From: Sphingomonas sp.
GTDB taxonomy: Bacteria > Pseudomonadota > Alphaproteobacteria > Sphingomonadales > Sphingomonadaceae
Direction of reading: 5' to 3'
Assembly: GCA_017418975.1 (NCBI GenBank)
Contig: JAFOMG010000008.1
Location: 16,867-80,866, forward strand
DNA length: 64,000 bases
Shown: piece after piece, positions 7,588-16,321 of the stretch
Layout: every line of letters starts with the position of its first letter
How positions within the stretch are numbered: the first letter of the stretch is position 1
Made by a program: the position numbers and the translations under genes
Notes under the pieces: generated by a model
Databases searched by the model: none
Seen by the model: only the letters and a program-made list of their open reading frames with translations
What the model was told of the DNA's origin: nothing

Positions 7588-10500
7588 ATGCGAAAGCACG
7601 ATTCTATTCATCATGCCGACAAGGCGGGCCGGTTCCGCACCGGGGCCCTGCGCGCGGGCGTCTCGGCCGCCGCGCTCGCCTGCCTGTCGGTAGCCGCGCC
7701 GGCCTGGGCGCAGGACACGCAGGCGGCGCCGGCTTCGGGCGACGCGCAGACCACGGAAGACACGATCGTCGTCCAGGGCTATCGCCAGTCGCTGCAGAGC
7801 GCCCAGTCGCTCAAGAAGAATGCCGACGTGATCGTCGATTCGGTGACCGCCGAGGACATCGGTGCCCTGCCCGATCGTTCGGTGACCGAGACGCTGCAGC
7901 GCATTCCCGGCGTGTCGATCAATCGCTTCGCCGCCGGCGTCGACCCCGACCATTTCTCGGTCGAGGGCTCGGGCGTCGTGGTGCGCGGCCTCACCTATGT
8001 CCGCTCGGAGTTCAACGGGCGCGAGGCGTTCACCGCCAATAACGGCCGCTCGCTGAGCTTCGCCGACGTGCCTTCGGAGATGATGGGCGGCGTCGACGTG
8101 TTCAAATCGCCCTCGGCCGACCGCATCGAGGGCGGCATCGCCGGCGTGGTCAACCTGCGCACCCGCAAGCCGTTCGACAACAAGAAGGGCCTGGTGATCG
8201 CCGGTTCGCTCGAGGCGAATTACGGCGACTACAAGAAGGAATGGACGCCGACGGGCTCGCTCATGGTCAGCGACCGCTGGGAGACCGGCATCGGCGAGAT
8301 CGGCATCCTCGGCAACTTCTCCTATTCGCAGCTGAAGAGCCAGTCGGACCGTTTCCAGGTCTCGAGCTTCCGCATCCGCAACCTCTATTCGGACGGCGAC
8401 GTCATCAACAACGGCAATGGCTCGACGATCCAGCGCCAGGTCTATTTCCCGCGCGGCGCGGTGATGGGCCGCCAGGAGTTCAACCGCGAGCGCTACGGCT
8501 ATGCGGCCGCGCTCCAATATCGCAGCAATGACGGCTCGATCGAGGCGGTCGCCCAGTTCCTGCGCTCCGACGCGCGCCAGGCCTGGACCGAGCGCACGAT
8601 CGAGATCGCGACCGACAACGTCTCGTCCAACGGCGATTCCCGCCGCGTGCCGGGCACTACGCTCGACTTCGACAGCGACGGCATGTTCGTGAGCGGCACC
8701 ATCACCGGCCCGACCGGCTGGCGCGGCGACCAGAATATCGGCCAGAACAACAGCGGCCTGATCCCGCGCGTGCCGATGCTCGGCCTGCAATCGAACAACC
8801 AGCGGCGCGACCACCAGGAGAAGCTCGTCACCGACGATTACGGCTTCAACCTGAAGTGGAACGCCAGCGAGCGGCTGGGCGTGGTCTTCGACTATCAGCA
8901 CGTGAAGTCGAGCACCGACCTGCTCGACAACACGGTGTGGAACTCGACCTATCAGAATGCGTCGATCCGGCTGAACGGCTCGAACTTCCCGACCGTGGCC
9001 TTCCTGCCGCCCCAGGTCTGCAGCGGCCCGGCCGCCAACATGCAGGACGCGCAGGGCACGGACAATGACTGCCGCGCCGGCGGCAACCCCAACCAATATA
9101 TGCCGAACTATTTTGGCGCCGGGCACACCAGCTTCACCGATCCGTTCAACAGCTTCCCGCGCGCGGCGATGGACCATATCGAACGGAGCGACGGCAATTC
9201 GGACGCCTTCCGCCTCGACCTCGACTATGCGCTGCCCCAGGGCAGCTTCCTGAAGTCGATCCAGGGCGGCGTGCGCTATGCCGATCGCGACCAGGTGTCG
9301 CGCTTCTCGCGCTACAATTGGGGCGTGCTCTCCGAGCAATGGGGCAATAACGGCCCGGTCTGGATGGACATGCCGGTGAACGGCAACAATGCCAGCCGCA
9401 CCGACGGCCAGCCGTTCAACGCCAACTCGCCTTATTATTTCAACAATTTCTTCCGCGGCCAGGTGACCAACCCGCTCGGCGGCGATGGGCGCCTCTATTA
9501 TTCGGGCAACACCGTCAGCGATTATGACGCGATGGTGCGCTATGCCAATGCGATCGCGCGCGAATGGCAGGGCACGACCACCTGCGCCGGCGGCCGCGTG
9601 GTCAATGCCGGCTGGAACGCGCTGGCCGATCGCTGCGGCGTGATCGCCGGCACGCCGTTCCTGCCCGACGAGATCAACCCGATCCGCGAGCGCAACTATG
9701 CCGCCTATCTGATGGCGCGCATCGACACGCATCTGGGCGGGCTGCACCTGACCGGCAATGTCGGCGTGCGCTACACCAAGACCAGGCGCAATACCGATGG
9801 CTATATCTCGTTCAGCAACACCACGGCGCTGCCGACCGACGAGACCTGCGCCACGCCGCCGCCGTCCGGGCAGACGGCTTCGCCCTTCTGCTCGTTCGAC
9901 AAGCCGGTCCGCGACCAGGCGCGCGCCTTCGTCAACGGCGCGCTGATCCCGTCGCACGTCAAATTCGACTATGACTATTGGCTGCCGAGCGCGAACTTCA
10001 AGCTCGAGGTGGGCGGCGGCCTGCAGTTCCGCGCCGCCTATTTCAAGGGCGTGTCGCCGCCCCAGACCGGCTATATCCGCAACTATCTCCAGGCCAATCT
10101 GAGCGCGGTCCAGAATGTCGATTCGAGCGGCAACCTGATCCCGGGCAGCTTCCGCCTGCAGGGCGTCACCACTGCCGGCAACCCCTATCTGATGCCGGTA
10201 AAGGCCGACAATTTCGACCTGACGGCGGAATGGTATTTCTCGCGGGTCGGCTCGCTGACCGTGTCGGCCTTCTACAAGGTGCTCGACGGCGTGGTGACCA
10301 ACAACACCCGCCGTGTGGACCTGACCAACAACGGCCAGACCTATCCGGTGGTGATCACCACGCCGATCAACGCGACGCAGAAGGGCAAGATCAAGGGCGT
10401 CGAGGTCGGCTACCAGCAGACCTTCGACTTCCTGCCCGGGCCGCTCAAGGGCCTGGGGTTGCAGGCGAACTACACCTATATCGACAGTTCGGGCGTGCCA

Positions 10501-10929
10501 CAGTCGACTTTGTCGGAGACCGATCCGGACGTCGCTGCCGGCCGCGTCACCACGGTCGACCTGTCGCTGCTGCCGCTGCAGGGGCTGTCGAAGCACCAGG
10601 TGAACATCACCCCGTTCTTCGATTATGGCCCGGTGTCGCTGCGGGCGAGCTATTCGTGGCGGTCTGACTTCGTGCTGACCATTCGCGACGTGATCGTGCC
10701 GAATGACCCGATCATCAACAAGGCGACCGGCCAGCTCGACGCGTCGATCTTCTTCACCATCACCCCGCAGATCAAGATCGGCGTCCAGGGCTCGAACCTG
10801 ACCAACGAGATCACCCGCACCACGGCGGTGATCACGAAGATCGGCGACCCGAAGGGATATGTGGAAGTGCCGCGCGGCTGGTACATGAACGATCGCCGGT
10901 TCGCCGCGATCGCGCGCTTCAACTTCTGA
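7588..10929 (+). CDS. TonB-dependent receptor, probably for xylo-oligosaccharides
   Basis: 1113-residue outer-membrane receptor that would import a sugar ligand using TonB energy. The ATG at 7588 follows a strong GGGAGGGGA ribosome-binding site. A signal peptide ends at AWA near residue 43. The plug domain starts after a TonB-box-like stretch (DTIVVQGYR) and includes VTETLQRIPGVSINR. The C-terminus ends in a typical final beta strand with terminal Phe (AIARFNF). The length and plug type (SusC-like 'TonB-dependent receptor' of Caulobacter/Xanthomonas sugar loci) suit carbohydrate uptake, and GH43, GH67 and GH10 genes surround it. It diverges from the halogenase operon, shares its operator type, and ends at a bidirectional terminator. 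Ligand identity is inferred from context. Confidence 0.92.
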   Translation: MRKHDSIHHADKAGRFRTGALRAGVSAAALACLSVAAPAWAQDTQAAPASGDAQTTEDTIVVQGYRQSLQSAQSLKKNADVIVDSVTAEDIGALPDRSVTETLQRIPGVSINRFAAGVDPDHFSVEGSGVVVRGLTYVRSEFNGREAFTANNGRSLSFADVPSEMMGGVDVFKSPSADRIEGGIAGVVNLRTRKPFDNKKGLVIAGSLEANYGDYKKEWTPTGSLMVSDRWETGIGEIGILGNFSYSQLKSQSDRFQVSSFRIRNLYSDGDVINNGNGSTIQRQVYFPRGAVMGRQEFNRERYGYAAALQYRSNDGSIEAVAQFLRSDARQAWTERTIEIATDNVSSNGDSRRVPGTTLDFDSDGMFVSGTITGPTGWRGDQNIGQNNSGLIPRVPMLGLQSNNQRRDHQEKLVTDDYGFNLKWNASERLGVVFDYQHVKSSTDLLDNTVWNSTYQNASIRLNGSNFPTVAFLPPQVCSGPAANMQDAQGTDNDCRAGGNPNQYMPNYFGAGHTSFTDPFNSFPRAAMDHIERSDGNSDAFRLDLDYALPQGSFLKSIQGGVRYADRDQVSRFSRYNWGVLSEQWGNNGPVWMDMPVNGNNASRTDGQPFNANSPYYFNNFFRGQVTNPLGGDGRLYYSGNTVSDYDAMVRYANAIAREWQGTTTCAGGRVVNAGWNALADRCGVIAGTPFLPDEINPIRERNYAAYLMARIDTHLGGLHLTGNVGVRYTKTRRNTDGYISFSNTTALPTDETCATPPPSGQTASPFCSFDKPVRDQARAFVNGALIPSHVKFDYDYWLPSANFKLEVGGGLQFRAAYFKGVSPPQTGYIRNYLQANLSAVQNVDSSGNLIPGSFRLQGVTTAGNPYLMPVKADNFDLTAEWYFSRVGSLTVSAFYKVLDGVVTNNTRRVDLTNNGQTYPVVITTPINATQKGKIKGVEVGYQQTFDFLPGPLKGLGLQANYTYIDSSGVPQSTLSETDPDVAAGRVTTVDLSLLPLQGLSKHQVNITPFFDYGPVSLRASYSWRSDFVLTIRDVIVPNDPIINKATGQLDASIFFTITPQIKIGVQGSNLTNEITRTTAVITKIGDPKGYVEVPRGWYMNDRRFAAIARFNF

Positions 10930-10949
10930 TCCACGGAAACACCCAGCCT

Positions 10950-10986
10950 GGCGCTGCCGGTTCCCAGCCGGCGGCGCCGATTTTTT
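10950..10986. terminator. Bidirectional Rho-independent terminator
   Basis: An 11-bp stem (GGCGCTGCCGG with CCGGCGGCGCC, one G-T pair) around a 7-base loop is followed on the plus strand by GA and six Ts. It ends the receptor transcript, and the T run directly adjoins the stop codon of the opposing oxygenase gene. Confidence 0.8.
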
Positions 10987-11696
10987 CAGGCCGGGCGATA
11001 GGTGAGGAAGATGTTGGCGGTGAGCCGGCCGCGGCGCGGATCGGCCGAGCCGGAGCCGGCAACCAGCCCGGAATGCAGCTGGCGGCTGCGATAGACCAGC
11101 AGCCGGTCGAACGCGGCGTCCACCGCGGCGATCCGCTCGAATTCCCCGGTATCGCCATGGATATAGCCCTGCGCGGGCACCGGCTCGGCGGCGCGGGCGG
11201 CTTCGTAGCGCGGCGCGCGCTCGGGCGTGATCGCCTCATAGCCGGTGGCGCGGTGGCGATAGAAGCCGGTGCCGCCCAGCTCGGGCCCGCACAGATAGTG
11301 CAGGAAGGCGAATTGCAGCGGATCGGTGGTATCGATGTGTGGGGCACGCTGCGACGGTGCGAGCGCATCGGGCGCGAGCGTGACCAGCGAGAAATTGCAC
11401 TCGGCCCGGCCCAGGCGGACCGCGCCCAGCCCGAACGCCTCGCGCACCGCCGGATCGAGCGCGCGGACCACCGCCTCGACATAGTCGAGCGGCGCCGGCG
11501 CGCGGATGCCCGGATAGCCGCCCTGCGGGCCATGGACGGGCGCGAACCGGGTCTCGCGCGCGGCATAGTCGACCAGGGCCGCGGGCGCGCGCATCAGCCC
11601 GTCGAGGCGGAGCAGCGGCTCCCCTTCACGTCCCAGGTGCGAAAGGCGGGCGGCGGGACGCGGATTGAGCGAAAAATCATGCGACGACACGGACAT
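10986..11696 (-). CDS. 2-oxoglutarate/Fe(II) oxygenase-like protein (DUF6445 / Pass1-like)
   Basis: 236-residue protein with a double-stranded beta-helix dioxygenase signature: an HxD pair in PHIDTTDPLQ, a distal His in RQLHSGLV and an Arg in RLTANIFLTYR near the C-terminus, as expected for Fe(II) and 2-oxoglutarate binding. Proteins of this kind (I recall them as DUF6445 or 'Pass1-related') commonly sit next to Trp_halogenase genes and TonB receptors in Caulobacter, Sphingomonas and Xanthomonas. The ATG at 11696 is chosen for fit to the family N-terminus; no strong ribosome-binding site is visible. It is divergent, 54 bp away, from the cupin-like gene and convergent with the receptor. The substrate is unknown; hydroxylation of a peptide, glycan or halogenation partner is speculative. 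Confidence 0.7.
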   Translation of the reverse strand: MSVSSHDFSLNPRPAARLSHLGREGEPLLRLDGLMRAPAALVDYAARETRFAPVHGPQGGYPGIRAPAPLDYVEAVVRALDPAVREAFGLGAVRLGRAECNFSLVTLAPDALAPSQRAPHIDTTDPLQFAFLHYLCGPELGGTGFYRHRATGYEAITPERAPRYEAARAAEPVPAQGYIHGDTGEFERIAAVDAAFDRLLVYRSRQLHSGLVAGSGSADPRRGRLTANIFLTYRPA

Positions 11697-11750
11697 GCCG
11701 GGGACACGAACCACCCGGATATGACCAGCGCATTTCCGGGATAGCGAAAA

Positions 11751-12770
11751 ATGCCCAGGCGGGAGGAAGCACGGATCCGCGAGATCGAGGGGCCGCTGGA
11801 CGCCGCCACATTGGGCACGCTCGTCCAGGACTATGCGCCCGTGGTGCTGCGCGGCGTGGCGCGGGACTGGCCGCTGGTGGCCGCCGCCGGGCAATCGGAC
11901 GAGGCGGTGCGCGACTATCTGCTCGGCTTCGATCGCGGCGCCCTCGCCGAGGCATTTGTCGGCCCGCCGGCGATCCGCGGCCGCTTCTTCTATTCCGAGG
12001 ACATGCGCGGCTATAATTTCGAGCGGCGCAAGGGGCCGTTCGCCGACCTGCTGCGCTATGTGCTGCAATTGCGGGACCGGGACGACGCGCCCGCCGTCTA
12101 TGCCGGCGCGGTGGAGACGACGCAGGCGCTGCCGGGCCTGGCCGGCGCCAATGCCCTGCCCGCCCTGCTGGGCATGGGCGCCGAGCCGCGCATCTGGATC
12201 GGCAACCGGACCAGCATCAGCACCCATTTCGACGCGTCGGACAATATCGCCTGCGTCGCGGCCGGGCGGCGGCGCTTCACCCTGTTCCCGCCCGACCAGA
12301 CGGCGAACCTCTATATCGGCCCGCTCGATCACAATGTGGCGGGGCAGCCGCTGAGCATGGTCGATATGGCCGACCCCGATTTCGCGCGCTTCCCGCGCTT
12401 CCGCGAGGCGCTGGCGGCGGCGCGGACGGCCGAGCTCGAACCGGGGGACGCGATCTACATCCCGGCGCTCTGGTGGCATCAGGTGGAGGCGCTCGCGCCG
12501 TTCAACGTGCTGGTGAACTTCTGGTGGCCGGATTCGCCCGACCAGGATGCGCGCTTCGACGCGATGATCCATGCGGTGCTGGCGCTCAGCCATTTGCCGC
12601 CCGAGCGGCGCGCGGCCTGGTCCGAATATTTCGACACCTTCGTCTTCCAGGAACATGGTGATCCGGCGGCGCATCTGGCGCCCGAGCATCGCAGCGTGCT
12701 GGGCGAGCCCACGCCGCAGCTGCGCCGGTATATCAAGCAATATCTGGCGCGAGGATTGGCGAGGCCTTGA
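11751..12770 (+). CDS. Cupin-8 / JmjC-like Fe(II) oxygenase
   Basis: 339-residue cupin-like protein of the JmjC-type hydroxylase group (PF13621). Metal-site residues are visible: HxD in STHFDASDN and a distal His in LWWHQVE, with a basic RRRFTLFPP strand between them, as in FIH-like enzymes. These hydroxylate protein or small-molecule side chains using 2-oxoglutarate. The family repeatedly accompanies Trp_halogenase and TonB-receptor genes in Proteobacteria. It is transcribed divergently from the second oxygenase-like gene and ends before a long perfect hairpin shared with the convergent GH67 gene. No signal peptide, so cytoplasmic like the halogenases. The substrate is unknown. Confidence 0.8.
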   Translation: MPRREEARIREIEGPLDAATLGTLVQDYAPVVLRGVARDWPLVAAAGQSDEAVRDYLLGFDRGALAEAFVGPPAIRGRFFYSEDMRGYNFERRKGPFADLLRYVLQLRDRDDAPAVYAGAVETTQALPGLAGANALPALLGMGAEPRIWIGNRTSISTHFDASDNIACVAAGRRRFTLFPPDQTANLYIGPLDHNVAGQPLSMVDMADPDFARFPRFREALAAARTAELEPGDAIYIPALWWHQVEALAPFNVLVNFWWPDSPDQDARFDAMIHAVLALSHLPPERRAAWSEYFDTFVFQEHGDPAAHLAPEHRSVLGEPTPQLRRYIKQYLARGLARP

Positions 12771-12772
12771 GT

Positions 12773-12804
12773 TTCACTCTCTCCCCTTCAGGGGAGAGAG
12801 TGAA
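12773..12804. terminator. Perfect inverted repeat between convergent genes
   Basis: A 14-bp perfect stem (TTCACTCTCTCCCC and its complement) with the 4-base loop TTCA fills the gap between the cupin-like gene and GH67. It probably acts as a bidirectional terminator; it lacks a long T run and belongs to the C-rich/G-rich intergenic class seen elsewhere in the window. Confidence 0.65.
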
Positions 12805-14961
12805 TTACTTCCCCTGCCCCGGCGCATAGGGAGTGTTGATCGCCTTGTAGTAATCCAGGTCGTGCGCGGGCGGCTTGTGCCCTTCGGGCAGCGGGCGCTT
12901 CGAGATCGACTGGAACCAGGCGATCGAGGCGTCACGCCACCAGACCGCCTCGTCCAGCTGGATCGCCAGGAAATCGCGGACCTCGGCCCAGCGGGTCTCG
13001 TCGACCTTGCCGCGCAGCCTCGCCCAATCGGCCTGCATGCGGCGGACCTGCTCCACCCCGGCATCGTAGCGCACCACGAATTCGTCCCACAGCGTGCGCC
13101 CGGACTTCATCCGGTGGTCCCAGGGGACATGGTGGAACCAGAGCAACAGTTCGTCCGGCACCGTCGCCAGGCTGCCCCAGCGCCTCGCAACCTGCGGCGC
13201 ATATTGGGCGAGCGCGTCGCTGCCCCTGGCGGTACGATCGAAGCCGATGCCGTCGGGGCGGGCCTGTGCATAATAGACCGGGTTCCATTCGGGCCGCTTG
13301 AGATCCGAGACCCAGGGCCCAGGACCATAATGATGGCCGGTCGCCATCTGGTGCGTGAGGCCGAGCGGCGTCATGTAATCGACCACCGCCTCGCGCGAGC
13401 CCATCATCATGCGAACCACCGTGCCGGTCACCGCGGGATCGCCGCCCCAGGTCATCCGCGCCCAATCGCGCGCGATCGCCTCGGCCTTCGCGTCCGGATC
13501 CCAGGCGAAGCGGCCAAAGGCGTACCAATTGGCCTGGTCGAACTGCGAGCCGGACCAGTTGCGGTCGCTGCCGATATTGGCGACGCCCGCCATGCCGGTG
13601 GCGGCGCCGGCATCGACCGGCGTCTCGATCACCTTGGCCACGGTGCTGCCCCTGGCCGGGCGGAAGGTATCGGCCTCGAGCACTTCCTCCCACATCGTGC
13701 CGAGATAGGCGAGGTGCGTGGCGAAGCCGAGATATTCCTTGGTGATCTGGAATTCCATCATCAGCGGCGTCTTCGGCATCGCGCCGAACAGCGGATGAAA
13801 GGGCTCGCGCGGCTGGAAGTCGATCGCGCCGTTCTTGACCTGGACAAGGACATTGTCGCGGAACTTGCCGTCGAGCGGCTGGAACTCGGTATAGGCCTGT
13901 TTGTGCCGGTCCTCGGCATTCTCGGCGGCATAGACGAAGGCGCGCCACATCAGGATGCCGCGATGCGGGGCGAGCGCGTCCGCCAGCATGTTGGCGCCCT
14001 CGGCATGGGTGCGGTGATAGTCCGCCGGGCCCGGCTGGCCCTCGGAATTGGCCTTGACCAGCAGGCCGCCGAAATCTGGAATGACGGCATAGATCTCGTC
14101 GATCTTCGCCTGCCACCAGGCGCGGACCGCGGGATCGAGCGGATCGGCGGTCTTGAGCCCGCCCAGCTCGATCGGCGCGGAGAAGCGCGCGGTGAGATAG
14201 ACCTTGATGCCATAGGGCCGGAACACCTCGGCCAGCGCCTTCACCTTCCGGAGATAGTCGGGCCGCAGGATGTCGGCATTGGCGTTGACGTTGGTCAGGA
14301 CCGTGCCGTTGATGCCGATCGAGGCATTGGCCCGGGCATAGTCGGTGTAGCGCGGATCCTTGTGCAGCGGCAGCTTCTGCCAGTCCCAGATCGACTGGCC
14401 GGCATAGCCGCGCTCGACATGGCGATCGAGATTGTCCCAATGGTTGAGGACGCGGACCTGGAGCTTGGGAGCGTCGACGATGTCGAGCCTGTCGATCGGC
14501 TGGCCAGCCTGGAGCAGGGCGAGGAAGCGGAACACGCCGTAGAGCGCGCCGATATCGCTGTTGCCGGCGATGATCGTCACGCGCTTGCCCTGCACGGTCG
14601 CGCTGCGGAGCAGATAGCCCTCGCCCCCCAGCCGGGCGAACGGCAGGTCGAGCCCCTGCAGCAGCGGCGTGCCGGCGCGGACGACCAGCACCGCGCCATC
14701 GCGAAGCCCGGCCTCCTTCCCAGGCAGGTCCCCGCCGAACATCCCGCGATAGCCGCGCCGGAGCTCGTCGGCGGCAACCCGGATCGTCGGGCTGTCGCCG
14801 GGCGCGACAATGCCGGCTATCAGCGGTTCATAGCGCGCCCTCGCGGCGGATTCGAGCGGCCGATAGCGCAGCCAGAGATCATATCCGTCCTCGGCATGGC
14901 CTTGATTCGCAAGGCCGAAACACAAAAACGCAGACAAAATAGCCAGCAATTTCCGAAGCAT
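12805..14961 (-). CDS. GH67 alpha-glucuronidase
   Basis: 718-residue exported enzyme that removes (4-O-methyl)-glucuronic acid from the end of aldouronic acids released from glucuronoxylan. The catalytic regions known from Cellvibrio GlcA67A are present: NSEGQPGP (acid Glu) and GKFRDNVLVQVKNGAIDF followed by QPREP (the Asp and Glu that activate water). The ATG at 14961 follows an AGGAAGAG ribosome-binding site and opens a signal peptide ending at GHA. It is transcribed away from D-mannonate dehydratase across a shared 132-bp control region with a perfect LacI-type operator, fitting release of glucuronate followed by its catabolism. The length is usual for the family. Confidence 0.95.
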   Translation of the reverse strand: MLRKLLAILSAFLCFGLANQGHAEDGYDLWLRYRPLESAARARYEPLIAGIVAPGDSPTIRVAADELRRGYRGMFGGDLPGKEAGLRDGAVLVVRAGTPLLQGLDLPFARLGGEGYLLRSATVQGKRVTIIAGNSDIGALYGVFRFLALLQAGQPIDRLDIVDAPKLQVRVLNHWDNLDRHVERGYAGQSIWDWQKLPLHKDPRYTDYARANASIGINGTVLTNVNANADILRPDYLRKVKALAEVFRPYGIKVYLTARFSAPIELGGLKTADPLDPAVRAWWQAKIDEIYAVIPDFGGLLVKANSEGQPGPADYHRTHAEGANMLADALAPHRGILMWRAFVYAAENAEDRHKQAYTEFQPLDGKFRDNVLVQVKNGAIDFQPREPFHPLFGAMPKTPLMMEFQITKEYLGFATHLAYLGTMWEEVLEADTFRPARGSTVAKVIETPVDAGAATGMAGVANIGSDRNWSGSQFDQANWYAFGRFAWDPDAKAEAIARDWARMTWGGDPAVTGTVVRMMMGSREAVVDYMTPLGLTHQMATGHHYGPGPWVSDLKRPEWNPVYYAQARPDGIGFDRTARGSDALAQYAPQVARRWGSLATVPDELLLWFHHVPWDHRMKSGRTLWDEFVVRYDAGVEQVRRMQADWARLRGKVDETRWAEVRDFLAIQLDEAVWWRDASIAWFQSISKRPLPEGHKPPAHDLDYYKAINTPYAPGQGK

Positions 14962-14996
14962 CGCTCTTCCTACCAGTGCGCGGTCATACGCCGCCG

Positions 14997-15036
14997 TTGA
15001 CAAGCTTGTAACAGGGCAACAATGGTAGCGCTACCA
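14997..15036 (+). promoter_or_regulatory. Predicted promoter with perfect LacI-type operator TGGTAGCGCTACCA
   Basis: A consensus -35 TTGACA (14997-15002) is followed 17 bp later by a weak -10 (CAATGG, 15020-15025), which overlaps a perfect 14-bp palindrome at 15023-15036. The site lies between GH67 and D-mannonate dehydratase and could control both directions. It is the best example of the operator also seen at 7343 and 7557. Confidence 0.65.
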
Positions 15037-15093
15037 AACATGAAGGCGCGCGAGGGACGACGCGCCGCACAGGAAGGGGAAGCAGGGCTCGTA

Positions 15094-16305
15094 ATGGCCG
15101 AGATCATATCCGCGCGCGTGATCGTCACTTGCCCCGACCGCAATTTCGTGACGCTCAGGATCGAGACGGCGGACGGCACCACCGGCATCGGCGACGCCAC
15201 GCTCAACGGGCGCGAGCTGGCGGTGGTCGCCTATCTGCAGGATCACGTCATCCCCTGCCTGATCGGGCGCGACGCGCACCGGATCGAGGATATCTGGCAG
15301 TATCTCTACAAGGGCGCCTATTGGCGGCGCGGCCCGGTGACGATGTGCGCGATCGCCGCGGTGGACGTGGCCTTGTGGGACATCAAGGCGAAGGTGGCGG
15401 GCCTGCCGCTCTACCAGCTGCTCGGCGGAGCGAGCCGCGAGGGCTGCATGGTCTATGGCCATGCCAATGGCGCGACGATCGAGGAAACGATCGCGGAGGC
15501 CGTGCGGCATGTGGAGCAGGGCTATAAGGCAGTGCGTCTCCAGGCGGGCGTGCCGGGGCTCAAATCCACCTATGGCGTCGCCAAGCCGGGCCAGCGCTAC
15601 GAGCCGGCGGACGGCGCGCTGCCGACGGAGAGCCTGTGGTCGACGGAGAAATATCTCCGCTCGGTCGCGCCCCTGTTCGAAAAGGCGCGTGCGGTGCTGG
15701 GCTGGGACGTGCACCTGCTCCACGACGTCCACCACCGGCTCACGCCGATCGAGGCGGCGCGGCTGGGCGTGGAGCTGGAGCCCTATCGCCTGTTCTGGCT
15801 GGAGGACCCTACGCCGGCCGAGAACCAGGCCGGCTTCCGCCTGATCCGCGAGAAGACCACCACGCCGCTGGCGGTGGGCGAGATCTTCAACACGATCTGG
15901 GACGCCAAGCAGCTGATCGAGGAGCAGCTGATCGACTATGTCCGCGCGACGATCGTCCATGCCGGCGGGATCACCCATATGCGGCGCATCGCTTCGTTCG
16001 CCGACCTCCATCAGGTGCGCACCGGCTGCCACGGCGCGACCGACCTGTCGCCGGTGTGCATGGCGGCGGCGCTGCATTTCGGCCTGTCGGTGCCCAATTT
16101 CGGCATCCAGGAGCTGATGCCGCACACGGCAAAGACCGACGCGGTCTTCCCGCACGCCTATGGCTTCAGGGACGGGATGATGCATCCGGGCGACGCGCCC
16201 GGGCTGGGCGTGGAGATCGACGAGGAACTGGCCGCGAAATATGAATATCGGCGCGCCTATCTCCCCGTCGCGCGGCTCGAGGACGGAACGCTGTTCAACT
16301 GGTGA
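15094..16305 (+). CDS. manD: D-mannonate dehydratase (ManD, enolase superfamily)
   Basis: 403-residue Mg-dependent enzyme converting D-mannonate to 2-keto-3-deoxy-D-gluconate in hexuronate catabolism. It matches, nearly throughout, the Novosphingobium ManD as I remember it: ITCPxRNFVTL-type start (here [13 protein letters not shown]), [58 protein letters not shown] and the terminal [11 protein letters not shown]. The ATG at 15094 follows GGAAGGGGA; the frame is open further upstream, but that part overlaps the operator. It is first in an operon with GH10 xylanase (16-bp gap). The uronate isomerase and mannonate oxidoreductase that would supply its substrate from glucuronate are not in the window. 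Confidence 0.95.
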   Translation: MAEIISARVIVTCPDRNFVTLRIETADGTTGIGDATLNGRELAVVAYLQDHVIPCLIGRDAHRIEDIWQYLYKGAYWRRGPVTMCAIAAVDVALWDIKAKVAGLPLYQLLGGASREGCMVYGHANGATIEETIAEAVRHVEQGYKAVRLQAGVPGLKSTYGVAKPGQRYEPADGALPTESLWSTEKYLRSVAPLFEKARAVLGWDVHLLHDVHHRLTPIEAARLGVELEPYRLFWLEDPTPAENQAGFRLIREKTTTPLAVGEIFNTIWDAKQLIEEQLIDYVRATIVHAGGITHMRRIASFADLHQVRTGCHGATDLSPVCMAAALHFGLSVPNFGIQELMPHTAKTDAVFPHAYGFRDGMMHPGDAPGLGVEIDEELAAKYEYRRAYLPVARLEDGTLFNW

Positions 16306-16321
16306 GCGGGAGAGGCTTGCG

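Noticed and set aside
7522-10596. Long minus-strand open frame across the TonB receptor
   Set aside because: Compositional shadow without motifs; the receptor on the plus strand has a signal peptide, plug and barrel.
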